From positions 16,667,690-16,731,689 of the forward strand of contig CM026423.1 of NCBI GenBank assembly GCA_014871385.1: a stretch of 64,000 bases of DNA, in the 5' to 3' direction. Source of the DNA: Ceratodon purpureus (taxonomy: Eukaryota > Streptophyta > Bryopsida > Pseudoditrichales > Ditrichaceae). The translations under genes were made by a program, and so were the position numbers. The notes beneath the pieces are model-generated. The model ran no database searches and was not told where the DNA came from. It saw only the letters and a program-made list of their open reading frames with translations. The stretch's first letter is position 1, and each line of letters starts with the position of its first letter. This document shows, in pieces, positions 1 through 10,600 of the stretch.

Positions 1-423
1 TAATTCTATTATAGATATATTGAGTTTTTATATTTCCTTTGTCTTTATTGTGAAGTTGTTTGAGAGTTGGTGGCAAACTTGTTGAGAGACCAAGGTGAAA
101 GCTGCCGTGGGTGCCTGCTTGGCGAGCTCGGAGGTGCGTTGCAAAAGTTCACTACTGGGATGCAGCGATAGCGAGCGCGGAGCTGTGTACACACGAGGGT
201 AGGTACGAGGTGCTCATGTTTCGCAATCGGTTCATTTTTTGGGATTCATGTTGAGGCGGCAAGATTTCAAAACGCTGCACTATTGCCGGAGGTGTGTTCG
301 CAGCCTTGGTTTTGTTCTTCATTTGCAGTTGATAAGGAAAATCGGTATCTTCTTCTGAGGATTTGGGATCCGACGTCTTGCGGACACATCTGCGGGGCGT
401 TGATACCCGGAACCGCCGGGTAG
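1..423. other. Window edge, no gene seen
   Basis: No convincing coding exon, RNA gene or repeat boundary is visible. The sequence is moderately GC-rich toward the tRNA-Asp half that starts at 424. Confidence 0.5.
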
Positions 424-2189
424 GTCGTTGTAGTATAGTGGTAAGTACTGCTTGCAGAGGCGGGGGCTTTGCTCCAGCTTGCAGAGGCGGGGGAAGGTTT
501 CGCTCGCTTCTGGTTAGGTCAGCAGATGCACCTCAATTTGTTGTAATACAGTGGTAAGCAGAGGAGAGAGTGTAGGCGCCAAGAAGTCGCTTCTTCAATC
601 TTTTAGTGGCTTTTGTGAAGCTTAGTTGCCTGCATTTCTTTCTTTCTGGATCCTCATCACCGTTGGGTTGGGAGAATGGAGTTTAGCTTGTTTTCCTTTT
701 CAGAATAGGATTAGAGATCTTCTTGGAGTTATGGAGGTTGGTGCAGAGGGTGTAGGGAGGTAGTTTTGTCGAATTCTTTAGGAGCGGCTCTCTCAGGTAC
801 ATGGAGTCGAGTAAGGGTAATTCAGACAAAGTGAGTTCTTCACCAGCAACCCCACCGCAAGGGTTTCTTTGTTCTTTCTCTTGAAGAACCTAACCAGACA
901 ACAGCGCATCGCGACATCGAGGAGAAGCCTCAATGACCATGCAGCACAGTCGACTGGAGATGAAGGTTTTTACTACTACAACTTTCAGAGATGAACTTGG
1001 AGTCGTCAAGGCGGCGAGTAGGCGATCTTGGGCGATCTTGGATTTCCACCATCAAGTGCCGTTGCCATTGCGCTATGCATGTCTCGGCAGCAACCACACT
1101 TCACAGGTTGTTTTGTGTTCTCTCCCAAGAGGGGACACTTTGATTTTTCGTTCTTGCAGAGAAGGTGTGCAATATGCCTTTTCTTGCTTCAAGATATGGA
1201 GGTTCTTTTTTCTGCAAGGGACCCTCTGTTTCTGGCTGGCTTTGGTTTTGGTACCAACTGGTCTTGTATTCTGGTTAACACCGAACAAGCTCAGAATCAA
1301 GCACTTCTTTTTGCATCTTGTCCCGGAGACAACTTTTCAGTTCTGTCCTCTGCAGCTTTCCAGCGACAGACTGATTTGTTTGCGAAGGCTTTTTTCCTCA
1401 ACGGATCCATTTGGGTGACCATCTGGTCTACTTCGACTATGGACAAGATCAGACTTCTTTCCTCTTCAAGTCTTCTTGATCAGGGACGAGGAAGACTTTG
1501 GGGACGTCCTCAGCTCCGACTGCTCCGACTGGCAATCAGTTATCTTCTGATCTCTCAGATCTTGCGAGCAATTAATTTTCGACTTGTTGGTTGAGTAGTT
1601 TTGCTTTCACAGTCCAAGGGCAGGGCTTTCCTCGCCTTTGCTTAAAGGAGTTTTTTGCCTCTTAGTTGATGGAATAACTCAGTTTTGATACTAGCTCAGT
1701 GCTGTATCTCTTTCCCTTGGCCTCAGATGGTCTGGGAAGTGACTTCCGCTTCAACCCTGGTTGTGCAAGGTTACTCTGTCTACTTTGACAGCTTCTAGTT
1801 GTTGGCTCTGTGCTTAATGCTAGATTAATTGGCGATTCCGCCTGGTTCTGGCTCTGTGCTGGATCTCTTTGCCTTGGCCTTAATTGGTCTGGGATTTGAC
1901 TTTGGTTTCAACTCCGGTTGTACCTGGTCACACTGCTCCTTGTCTGTCTGCATTGACAGCTTTTGTTCTCTGTCTGCATTGATGGTTAACAATTTAGTTT
2001 GGCTCCCTGCTATCTATCCGGCTTCCGTCACCCGTCTGTGGGGGGCGTGACGGCCCTCTAGGCCTTTCCGGGTTTTGCCCGTTTGTGTGTTCAATCGTTT
2101 CAATTAAGCCGAAGAGGCGTTTCTGAGTATAGTGGTAAGTATTCCCGCCTGTCACGCGGGTGACCCGGGTTCGATCCCCGGCAGCGGCG
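424..2189 (+). pseudogene. tRNA-Asp (GTC) gene split by an insertion
   Basis: The 5' half (424-447: acceptor strand, D-arm, start of the anticodon stem) and the 3' half (2142-2189: rest of the anticodon arm, T-arm, 3' acceptor strand, discriminator G) join to exactly 72 nt. The joined gene has a full seven-pair acceptor stem (GTCGTTG with CAGCGGC, including G-U pairs) and a GTC anticodon. The 16-bp sequence AGTATAGTGGTAAGTA occurs at 432-447 and again at 2126-2141, as expected for a target-site duplication. In the 3' copy the upstream bases cannot pair with the 3' acceptor strand, so neither half is a working tRNA alone. No intron of this size is known in nuclear tRNA genes, so insertion is the best reading. 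Confidence 0.92.
448..2125. mobile_element. 1.68-kb insertion in the tRNA-Asp gene, probably non-autonomous retroelement
   Basis: This block is bounded by the 16-bp target duplication. A duplication of that length is typical of LINE/SINE-type target-primed insertion and not of LTR elements (4-6 bp). No reverse transcriptase or endonuclease motif is visible in any frame, so it is a non-autonomous or 5'-truncated copy. A 16-bp motif starting GCTTGCAGAGGCGGGGG occurs twice near the left end (from 451 and 478). The right part holds two diverged copies of an about 155-bp unit (about 1697-1800 and 1850-1965). No poly(A) tail is evident at either end, so class and orientation are open. Confidence 0.7.
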
Positions 2190-2214
2190 ATACCCTTACA
2201 TGGGTGATATCCTT

Positions 2215-2285
2215 GCACCGGTGGTCTAGTGGTAGAATAGTACCCTGCCACGGTACAGACCCGGGTTCGATTCCCGGCCGGTGCA
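2215..2285 (+). tRNA. tRNA-Gly (GCC)
   Basis: This is a complete 71-nt cloverleaf without intron. The acceptor stem is GCACCGG with CCGGTGC, discriminator A. The D-arm contains GTCTAGTGGTAGAAT. The anticodon stem is GTACC/GGTAC with loop CTGCCAC (anticodon GCC). The T-arm contains GGTTCGATTCC, the B box. T runs at 2295-2298 and 2303-2306 can serve as the Pol III terminator. It lies 25 bp downstream of the split tRNA-Asp gene, on the same strand. Confidence 0.97.
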
Positions 2286-3874
2286 TCAATCTTCCTTTTG
2301 TCTTTTATGCTTTTGTTGCTTACTAGACTTGAATTGAAATCCAACCCTACAAATTTCATTCCAAACGAACAACAAATGTAGGAGATACAAGCCCTCAAAG
2401 TTTCAATCATTCCAAGTGCAAAAATAACTTTCACTTTCATAATGTACGCTCTTCACTTCATACACACCCCCTCACAAGAAGACTCTCATTATGACATCAC
2501 CTACATCCTTACGCTTTCAAGTATTACCATACACCTGAAAGGACCAACGAATGTTGCACGAGATTGCCGATGTTCGGTTGCTCTCCTCAAGAAGATCGTA
2601 ATATGCCTAATGGTATATTGATACCCTATTATGATACAACCCCACATTACATTTCAATCTGGCGTCCAAATCAATTCATCTAGTTGCTTTGAAACTAAGG
2701 CACCAACTCATGTGGGCCGCTAGACATGCAAGCAATGGAGTCTTGTCGAGTTCTTATTGCAAGCCTATGTATAGTATCCAATCAAAGAAATAGTAACTCA
2801 ATAGTGGCCACAGTGTGAATCAAAACCACCACTGTAGGACATAGAGCTCTCACCGAAGCGACATTTCGTGCAAAATGGGGTCACTAAAAGGCCCCGTAAG
2901 GCAGCCCGAGTTAGGTGAACAAATGCCCTTCTACTGCTGGGAGCGGATGCCTGAATTGTTGCCCGCATAGTTGACGGTGGCGCTGTTTTGGCTAAGGAAG
3001 AATGGTTTAATATTAAAACTATACCAAAGTGTGGGCCGTTTCATGAATAGGACACCGAATATCTCCATTGACACAAATAGGCTGGCTTGGAAGGTGTGCC
3101 CGACAGAGAGCAGTGTTGTCAGAGTGCCACTGTTGCAACGCCCAACACATGTTGTAGCCGATGGTCATTGGTTCGACCCCCCGCTTCGGGGTTGCTGGCA
3201 CCATTGTGGCACGTTAAGTGCCTTGTCAAAAGTGCGCGGGCACTTTGTTTTTTCTCTCACGTGCCATTACAAAAGGCCTTTTTGTAACCTGAATTTTCAC
3301 CTAATGCCTAAGTTGCTACGGTATTTAGAAGACGCATAAAACGTCCTTTTGTCTTGCTAGACATCCTGCTCTGTCCTAGAGACATCACCGAAGTGATTTT
3401 GCATCTGCAAAAGACATCACAAAAAATGGCGTTTCTTAATGGTGTAATAGTGGAGACGAAGAGAGGAACTTCGGCTAACATGGCGTTAATAAGACTTTTG
3501 TACTAAGCACTTAGAGTATTCTTAACAATCAAAAGTAGGCAAAGGAGAAATCAGTGTGACAATAATCACTACAAATAGAGATATAAAACTCCACCATTCT
3601 TCTCTGTTTTTATTTTAGACATCTAATGCCGACAGAATCCTTTGTTGGCTTAGTTTGAGAGGTGGAAGCGTGGGCCTCTTCACCATTTGTCTCTTAGAAA
3701 GTCGCTTGCCTAAAAGAAATCGTCTCAAATTTCCAACTTATTTTTTTGGCACAGATTTCTCCATTCTTTATTATAGTGTTGTCCACCTTTACAAAATGCC
3801 TTTCAAAAAGTTGGAAGCACTCTTGCTTCAATATGTTTAAAAACTCATTCATTAAACTTAAATAGAAGGCTTAT
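2286..3874. other. Intergenic DNA, no gene seen
   Basis: No convincing exon is visible. A tRNA-like B-box motif (GGTTCGACCCC near 3170) followed by a short GC hairpin may be a decayed SINE, but no cloverleaf forms. Confidence 0.4.
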
Positions 3875-4040
3875 TGTCACGGACGTGCCATACCGGACTT
3901 CATCCACGCCCCATGAGTTTACCATGAGACCTATATCGATTCCGCAACACGGAAGCTTCTCAAGAGCTTTCCCAAAGAGCGGTGGCTAAGCGTGCTTAGA
4001 TGCTATTAGTTTTTAGAAGGTTCTACATGCCTATACTACT

Positions 4041-4233
4041 TTCTAGAACCTTCCACTAGTTTCCGGAAGCTTCCACAAGCTTCGTTAAAGTTCTAGTAGT
4101 TTCCGTAAGCTTCTACAAGCTTCCGGAAGGTTCCATACGGATCCAATTATTTCCAGAAGCTTCCATAAGCTTCTGGAAGGTTCCGCTTGACCTTCGTAGA
4201 TTCCGGAAGCTCCCATAAGCTTCCGGAAGGTCC
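4041..4233 (+). promoter_or_regulatory. Tandem heat-shock elements (HSE array)
   Basis: Repeats of TTCnnGAAnnTTC keep exact 5-bp register. Blocks start at 4041 (TTCTAGAACCTTCC), 4101, 4151 and 4201. The 4151 block reads TTC-GAA-TTC-TAA-TTC-GAA-TTC with 2-bp spacers throughout. This is the binding pattern of heat-shock transcription factors. It ends about 57 bp upstream of a TATA box. Confidence 0.75.
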
Positions 4234-4289
4234 TATGGATGCTTCCCAAGATCTCGAGGACCTTTCTTTGGAAGTTTCCTCTAGCCTAG

Positions 4290-4297
4290 TATAAATA
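4290..4297 (+). promoter_or_regulatory. TATA box
   Basis: TATAAATA followed by GAGAG lies directly downstream of the HSE array. Transcription would start about 30 bp further on, near 4320, within the putative LTR R region. Confidence 0.6.
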
Positions 4298-4638
4298 GAG
4301 AGTCGAGGGCCATTGCTCCTAACTCTCTTCAACACCAGTTGTACATACTCTTCCAATTATCAATATCACTTCTAGTTTTCTCACCTCAAGTGTTATTCTG
4401 AGTCTTGTGTGAGTTTGCAAGTTTATCTAGTTTTAGGGCATCAACGTCTTTCATAGCCGGGACTCTAGACTTGGATCTAGAATATTAATTCTTCCCTTCT
4501 TCAAGAATAAGATTGTTGTGCTCTATTTATTTGGCCTCTTGACGACTTCCCCATCTAGTATTTCTACATGTAATCTTTGATAATTGCTACATGTTTGATG
4601 AATGAATAAATGCTCTAACTTTGGTGATTGAAAGTACA

Positions 4639-6570
4639 ATTACCCTGGCCATGTTGTGAAGGTGATGATGGAAGGCTATGCACTCCAATCTCTTTATAAA
4701 CAATGGCCTGTTGATATGCGGTTTGAAGGAGCTAAAGGTTTAACTGACGGTCCTTTGAAGTTTGTGTAATAAAATAGGTGGGACTTGCTAAGTATCCATC
4801 AATGTAACGAGGTACGTGGTAAGTTTGCATTTCTAATGCGAAGAGGAATGGTGATCTCCAAAAGCTCATCGATCTACAAAAGCTACTCAAGAATGATTGT
4901 CCACATTTTTATAAGTCAAGATTTTAATGAAATATATATTACATATGAGATGCACAACCTCCACATATTCTATGGTATTTTTATATAGGGATCTAAAGGC
5001 TTCAAATGTACTACTCTATGATAATGATCTAAGATAAAAATACTCCCTTGTAGAACAGAAACTCTTAGAGAAACCTTTAAGAGGTAGTTTTGAATTTACA
5101 CCAGGGATGATTGATTTTGAATGCTTGGTTGGAGTAGTGGGCATAGTCCCATATAGTTTTGAAGAGCACCAGAGATTCTTCAACAAATTAAAGATCAAAT
5201 ACCAAGTTGAAATATTAAATTCACTGAAAAAGTAGATTTTTAGGTCCTATACTTAGACCAACATTTTGTCACATATTGACAAAACTAATTAATTGTTATT
5301 TACTTTGGAAAGAAAGTTGGCAAAAGGTGCCTTAAATATAGATTATACTAAGATTGTTAAATTTCAATGTCATATAACAATATCTTCCTTTGTAGAAGAA
5401 TTTAGTTCCTTTTAAATTGTATTTTTAACAATATCATTTGATTTTTGTTGATGCTTCTTTTTTATTATGATTTATTGAAATATAAATTTGAAGTATTCTA
5501 AAGGATCTTTGCATGGAAAAGTAACAAGTCATTCTAGTCTATTCCCTAATTGCATCGAAATTGCTTGCCAACATCAATTATGAGTTACATTTTTATAATT
5601 ACACTAGTTTGACTTTTGATGAACATTCAATATCAGATGGGATAAAGACTACGGGGCGCTTTGTGGTGTCATAAAAATTATCCTTTACTAAATCATGCAA
5701 TAAATTTAGAGTATTAGAAGAATAGATCCAATAACAAAAATTAAGTATTTTTGAGCTTGGAATGGCATCAAATTATGTGGGTTAAATGAATTCCAAAGTA
5801 CACTCCTGAACATTTATTAAAAGTTAATTGAACTTCACCTGAAATTATATACATGAGAAATGACATTGAACTTCCATTAATGTCTATTTGAATTTTCCTA
5901 AGTATCAACCTCATTCCAATTTATTACCAACCTTATTTTATGTTCCGCCAAATAAGTATCCCAAAGATGAAGCATTTGGAGGAGCTTTTACTCGTAGTTT
6001 TGAAGGACTTAGTTTTGAAGGACTACAATCCTGCATTCAAGGCACAATACATTTTGTATTTCTTAAATGGCTAGAACGATCTTTGTTCACAATGTGATGT
6101 TAGATTATATAATAGAACAATAATTTAATGATCTTTTACCAATAAAATTTGTACATTAGAGTTATTTGGACTATTAAAGCTTTTAAAAAATTACATCAAG
6201 ATTGCATTAATATCATCAAAAATTAGGAATATTAAAATTCTCATTTAAATTTTTTAAATACACTATGTCTTCATCTAATTGTATAGCTATTGTAAGAGTT
6301 GGTATATGTAGACAAAGACAAACAAAACCACTATTAATCCAAGGCCACATTAATCTACATTACGTGATAATTCCTTTACTAACATGGTCTACTTCAATTT
6401 TGAAAACCCTCAATATTTGAGCTACACCATTCTTAAACTCAAATTGAAACATATCTTTACAAACTCATGAATCATTCCATGAATTCAAAACCCACATTAT
6501 TTAGATATAAACCACCTCCCCTGACATTATTTGAAAACCTACAGTAAGGAAACTTAAAAGCCTCGTACCA
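4639..6570. other. AT-rich intergenic DNA
   Basis: The short open frames here have no recognisable protein content or splice context. Nothing else could be supported. Confidence 0.4.
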
Positions 6571-7568
6571 GTACAGTCAGGTACAGCTCAATTACGAATT
6601 CTTGTTTTCGTAAGGGAAAAAAACCTTCATTGCTACCAACTTTGCCGCCCTCCCAAGAGCTCAAAAACTGGTATTTTACCATGCAATTTTTACCACAACA
6701 TCATCTTCAAGTTAATAACACGTGTATCAAATTTCAAGGCCAGAAGATCTACACAAAAAAAGATATTCAAAATCTACCAACACGTGTAGCTAAGAAAAAA
6801 AATTCAATACTACCACCTTTGACAACCTCCCAAAGAATGGAAAAACAGAATTTGGCCATGAAAATTTTAGCACGAGATCATCTCTATGTTGATAATATGG
6901 GGTAAAAATTTCAACTTCAAAAGATTTGACCACAAAGAGGTATATGAAATCTACTAATCGACAACTGTTTTTTAGAAAATTTTCACAACTACACATGTTG
7001 GTAGTTTTTGAATGTCTTTTTATGTTTGAATCTTTTGAACTTGAAATTTGTCACACATATTCTCAACATAGAGATATTATCATGCCAAAATTTTCGTGGT
7101 AAATAAACAATATTTCAACCCTCGGGAGGGTGTGGAAGTGGGCAGTGGTGAAATTGTTTTTTTCAAAAAACAGTTGTCGATTGGTAGATTTCATATACCT
7201 CTTTGTGGTCAAATCTTTTGAAGTTGAAATTTTTACCCCATATTATCAACATAGAGATGATCTCGTGCTAAAATTTTCATGGCCAAATTCTGTTTTTCCA
7301 TTCTTTGGGAGGTTGTCAAAGGTGGTAGTATTGAATTTTTTTTCTTAGCTACACGTTGTTGGTAGATTTTGAATATCTTTTTCTGTGTAGATCTTCTGGC
7401 CTTAAAATTTGGTACACGTGTTATTAACTTGAAGATGATGTTGTGGAAAAACTTTCATGGTAAAATACCAGTTTTTGAGCTCTTGGGAGGGCAGCAAAGT
7501 TGGTAGCAATGAAGGTTTTTTTCCCTTACGAAAACAAGAATTCGTAATTGAGCTGTACCTGACTGTAC
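6571..7568. repeat. 1-kb foldback element with about 420-bp inverted arms
   Basis: The left arm (6571 to about 6990) and right arm (about 7149-7568) are near-perfect inverted copies. Both outer ends carry GTACAGTCAGGTACAGCTC or its complement. The loop (about 6991-7148) is itself a diverged copy of the arm unit. Each unit of about 160-175 bp runs from a TTGGTAGATTTT-like start through TCAACATAGAGAT and AAATTTTCATGG to TTGGGAGG. The structure is therefore two inverted units followed by three direct units. No target duplication was found at the ends. It resembles foldback or MITE-type DNA elements; family assignment is not possible by eye. Confidence 0.88.
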
Positions 7569-7600
7569 ATGCCCCCAACACATCAAAAACATTGATAAAC

Positions 7601-10600
7601 TCAACAGTGAACACTGACCATCTTGGAAACGCCATGAGGGAAATCCACAACTCCCTCGGATTTTTTGTCACGCTCCTGATCACGCTTAATGGGCTTGCCT
7701 GCAGTGCGCTGTTGGCCGTTGAAAGCCATGAGGGAACGGTACCCATCAGAGGAGGCGTAGTCTCCTCCGTTGGGCAATTCCCATGTGGGAGTGAAGCCCT
7801 CAGAGGGCTGCTGTGATTGCTGTGGGGGGTGCACAGGATAGTATATGGGCTCATACTCCTCTTCGCTCATGTGAAGGGGCGGCCGCATAGTGTTGGGAGC
7901 AGCATCGTTCTGGTACCTGCAAAAATGTCTTATCCCTGCTCCACTTCTTCTTCCTGTCCTGTACATCTCTGTGCTTGTGTGTCACTATGTCGTGCTCCTG
8001 TTCTCTGTCCCTCTAAAGAATTGCAGGAATATCAGTTCTTCAGCACACATTATGCAAGTGCGTTCAGGCTGTGTTGATTAGTATCGAAATTTCTAAGATA
8101 GTTCAGTCCCACACGAAGGCTGCTCGCAGTCCGTATTGTCCGTTTCGTACTTGTCGCTTCAAAAGAATCACCGTTAAATTTCTGATATGCCTCTCCAGAT
8201 CTCATTCTGTAGCGGTTACGAAGGCCCAAGGGCATGGAGGCAACTTTGATTCACTGTTAACCAAATTTCTCAATCAGTGAAGAGGTACTGGTAGCTGACC
8301 TGATCTATATTCACCATTTGATTCATCAAGGTTGGATGCCGTTATGGTTGTGGTTCCGTAATTTATTTGCAAAAATGTAACCATGTGCCTAGTGTTGAAT
8401 GTGTTATACCGTTTGGTGTGCAACGATAATTTCCCCATTAGTAGCACGCGTTGGAAGTAGATAGTGTAACACGAGGATCTGAACAGCCAAGATCAGCCGT
8501 TGTCAGCTACGTTTCACTGCGTAGACTACCACATCACACCTTGATAAAAAAGCAGACAGCGGAATTATCATATCTTGGCAGAGGTGTTTGCAATGATCAA
8601 AATATAAATGGGCTTTCAATTAAATGCTTCAACCAGGGCAGCAAAGCAAAATGATCAGCCGTTCTAAAACGGTTGAGCATCGAGTAAACAAACTAAGTGA
8701 GCTCCTCAGTTCAAAAACATCATGAACTAAAGTGAGTCCATAAAAAACCCTCCAATCGAATGAAAAGGGTAAAAGGTGAGGAACACCCCTAGAGAGTATA
8801 AACTTTCCTAAACCCACCCAGAAAATCAATTCCAATGTAGAGTCATCAAACGGGCACATTAATAACTCGAGCAAAAATCACCCTAAATGAAACTGGGAAG
8901 CTTGTCTGCATGGAACGCTGTACCGTTCAACAAGCTCAGCTGACCTGGACAAACGGCCTTGCAGGACCATGCTTTTGCCTGCATAGTAAAGTCATACAAC
9001 AGATTCAGTTCATTGAAAACATTAATCTCGAAGCATCCACATTAATCAGGCGTCAAATAGATGAATAGACGGAGTGGCTTCGCGTACCAAAAGGAGTCCT
9101 TTTTCTCTTGGGCTAGCAGCTCCTCAAACGAGAGCTCTTCAACATCAGAATCAATTTTTTCAATCAACTGCCCTGTGTTTGGCTGCAATTCAAAATGTGC
9201 ACGTCCGTACTCCAACATCTTCAAACCACAAAACAACTGTCATCACTATCTACCAACGAAAATTCAGCAAAGACAATCTAGGCATACACGTAAAATTTCA
9301 TGACTCCCCACAAAAACATGCTCCGAACGAAGCACAGCTGCTCAAACTGATAAATATTTTTCTCCCACTGATAAGTTGAAAGACGGGAAGAGTCCACACT
9401 ATCAACGACCCGACCATAGAACCTACTCTAACTTCCCTAAAACTTGAACTTGTAACTTGAACTTGAACTTCCATTCAACGACCCGACCATAGAACTTGAA
9501 AATCTCATGCCTCATAACACCCAAATAAATACCTTCAAATATGCTGGGGAAAGCTTGAGCTGCTCTTGTAATCGATTGTAGACCACTGTATCCTCTTCCA
9601 GTTTCTTCTGCTCATTTTCCAACCCGTATATCTAAAGAATCCACAACAGAAGAAAAGTGAGACCATTAAAGTACACTATAGAAGTAAATTATGTGAGGTG
9701 CATGCACCCAGATCTCATGATCCATATAAGCATTTACTTGTTGAGTAAAGTGTACCTGTCCACACAGACGGTCGAATGAGGACTTGTCTGCTTTTGCAAG
9801 TAATGATTTGGCAATAATAAATCTCCGTTGAATTGTCTCGGACCTGGAAACCATGCGAACACGTCTCATTTTAATAGGCGAATATGGAGGGACAATTCAT
9901 GGCCTTCAGAGATTCTCGAGAGTGCTACAGCATGTATTATTACGGGAGCAGGCCTGAAAGGAAACCTAACATGGTCTAGATACCAACTCAAAAAAATTCA
10001 ATCCCTGCTGGCTGCAACCTTGACAACTGTATTTCTTTCCAGACTCTAAGAATGATCATACTTACTTTTGTTGTAGAGCTAATTTAGCTTCAACTAAACA
10101 TGTTGTAAAACGGCCAACCTGGAAAACCACACATCAGTACATCACTCGTTCCATGAAAAAATTCAACGCTTAGTAAAAGTGAGTTCCTAGATAAGGACCC
10201 AAGTTCGTTTATTTCAAGAAAGCATCGTAAAGTCGGCTAAGACAAATTCTATAAATCGTTAAGAAAACTAATTGCTACATCAATCGGTTAATGCAGTCAC
10301 TAACAACCTTCACGATCAATTATAAAAGTACACGAGAAGTGATATCAAACCTGTGCAAGGGTGAGAGTCCTGGCTGCATTTGACCGCACAAGCTCATCAT
10401 ACTGTTCCTTGATCTTTCTTTGTACCATGCTACCAGAACAAGTGAAAGGGTATGGACAGCTGCTGCTATGATAACCGCCTTTTGCAGTCCCACAGAGACA
10501 TCCCAATTCTACCTCAGTTGATGTTACCATGGAATGTGTTCCACAATGATCTGTGGACAGCTTATCAGACTCTCTCGTATCAGTTGAAGGACATCCTGTT

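Larger units (their letters stand above)
3875..4638 (+). mobile_element. LTR-like sequence (probable solo LTR) with heat-shock-type promoter
   Basis: It begins with TGTCACGGACGTGCC, a typical LTR start (TG). It then contains a dense heat-shock-element array (4041-4233), a TATA box (4290-4297) and a polyadenylation signal AATAAA (4605-4610), which is the U3-R order of a plant LTR. The right end is uncertain; a CA dinucleotide at 4637-4638 is one candidate. No 5-bp target duplication, primer-binding site or coding domain was found next to it, so it is called as a probable solo or orphan LTR by inference. Confidence 0.5.

Noticed and set aside
933-1594. Two overlapping open frames (161 and 188 aa) in the tRNA insertion
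   Set aside because: They overlap in different frames, resemble no reverse transcriptase, nuclease or gag motif, and have low-quality composition.
3118-3205. tRNA-like segment with B box GGTTCGACCCC and GTGCCA/TGGCAC ends
   Set aside because: No D-arm or anticodon arm can be formed with normal spacing, and the T-stem is not paired. At most a decayed SINE.
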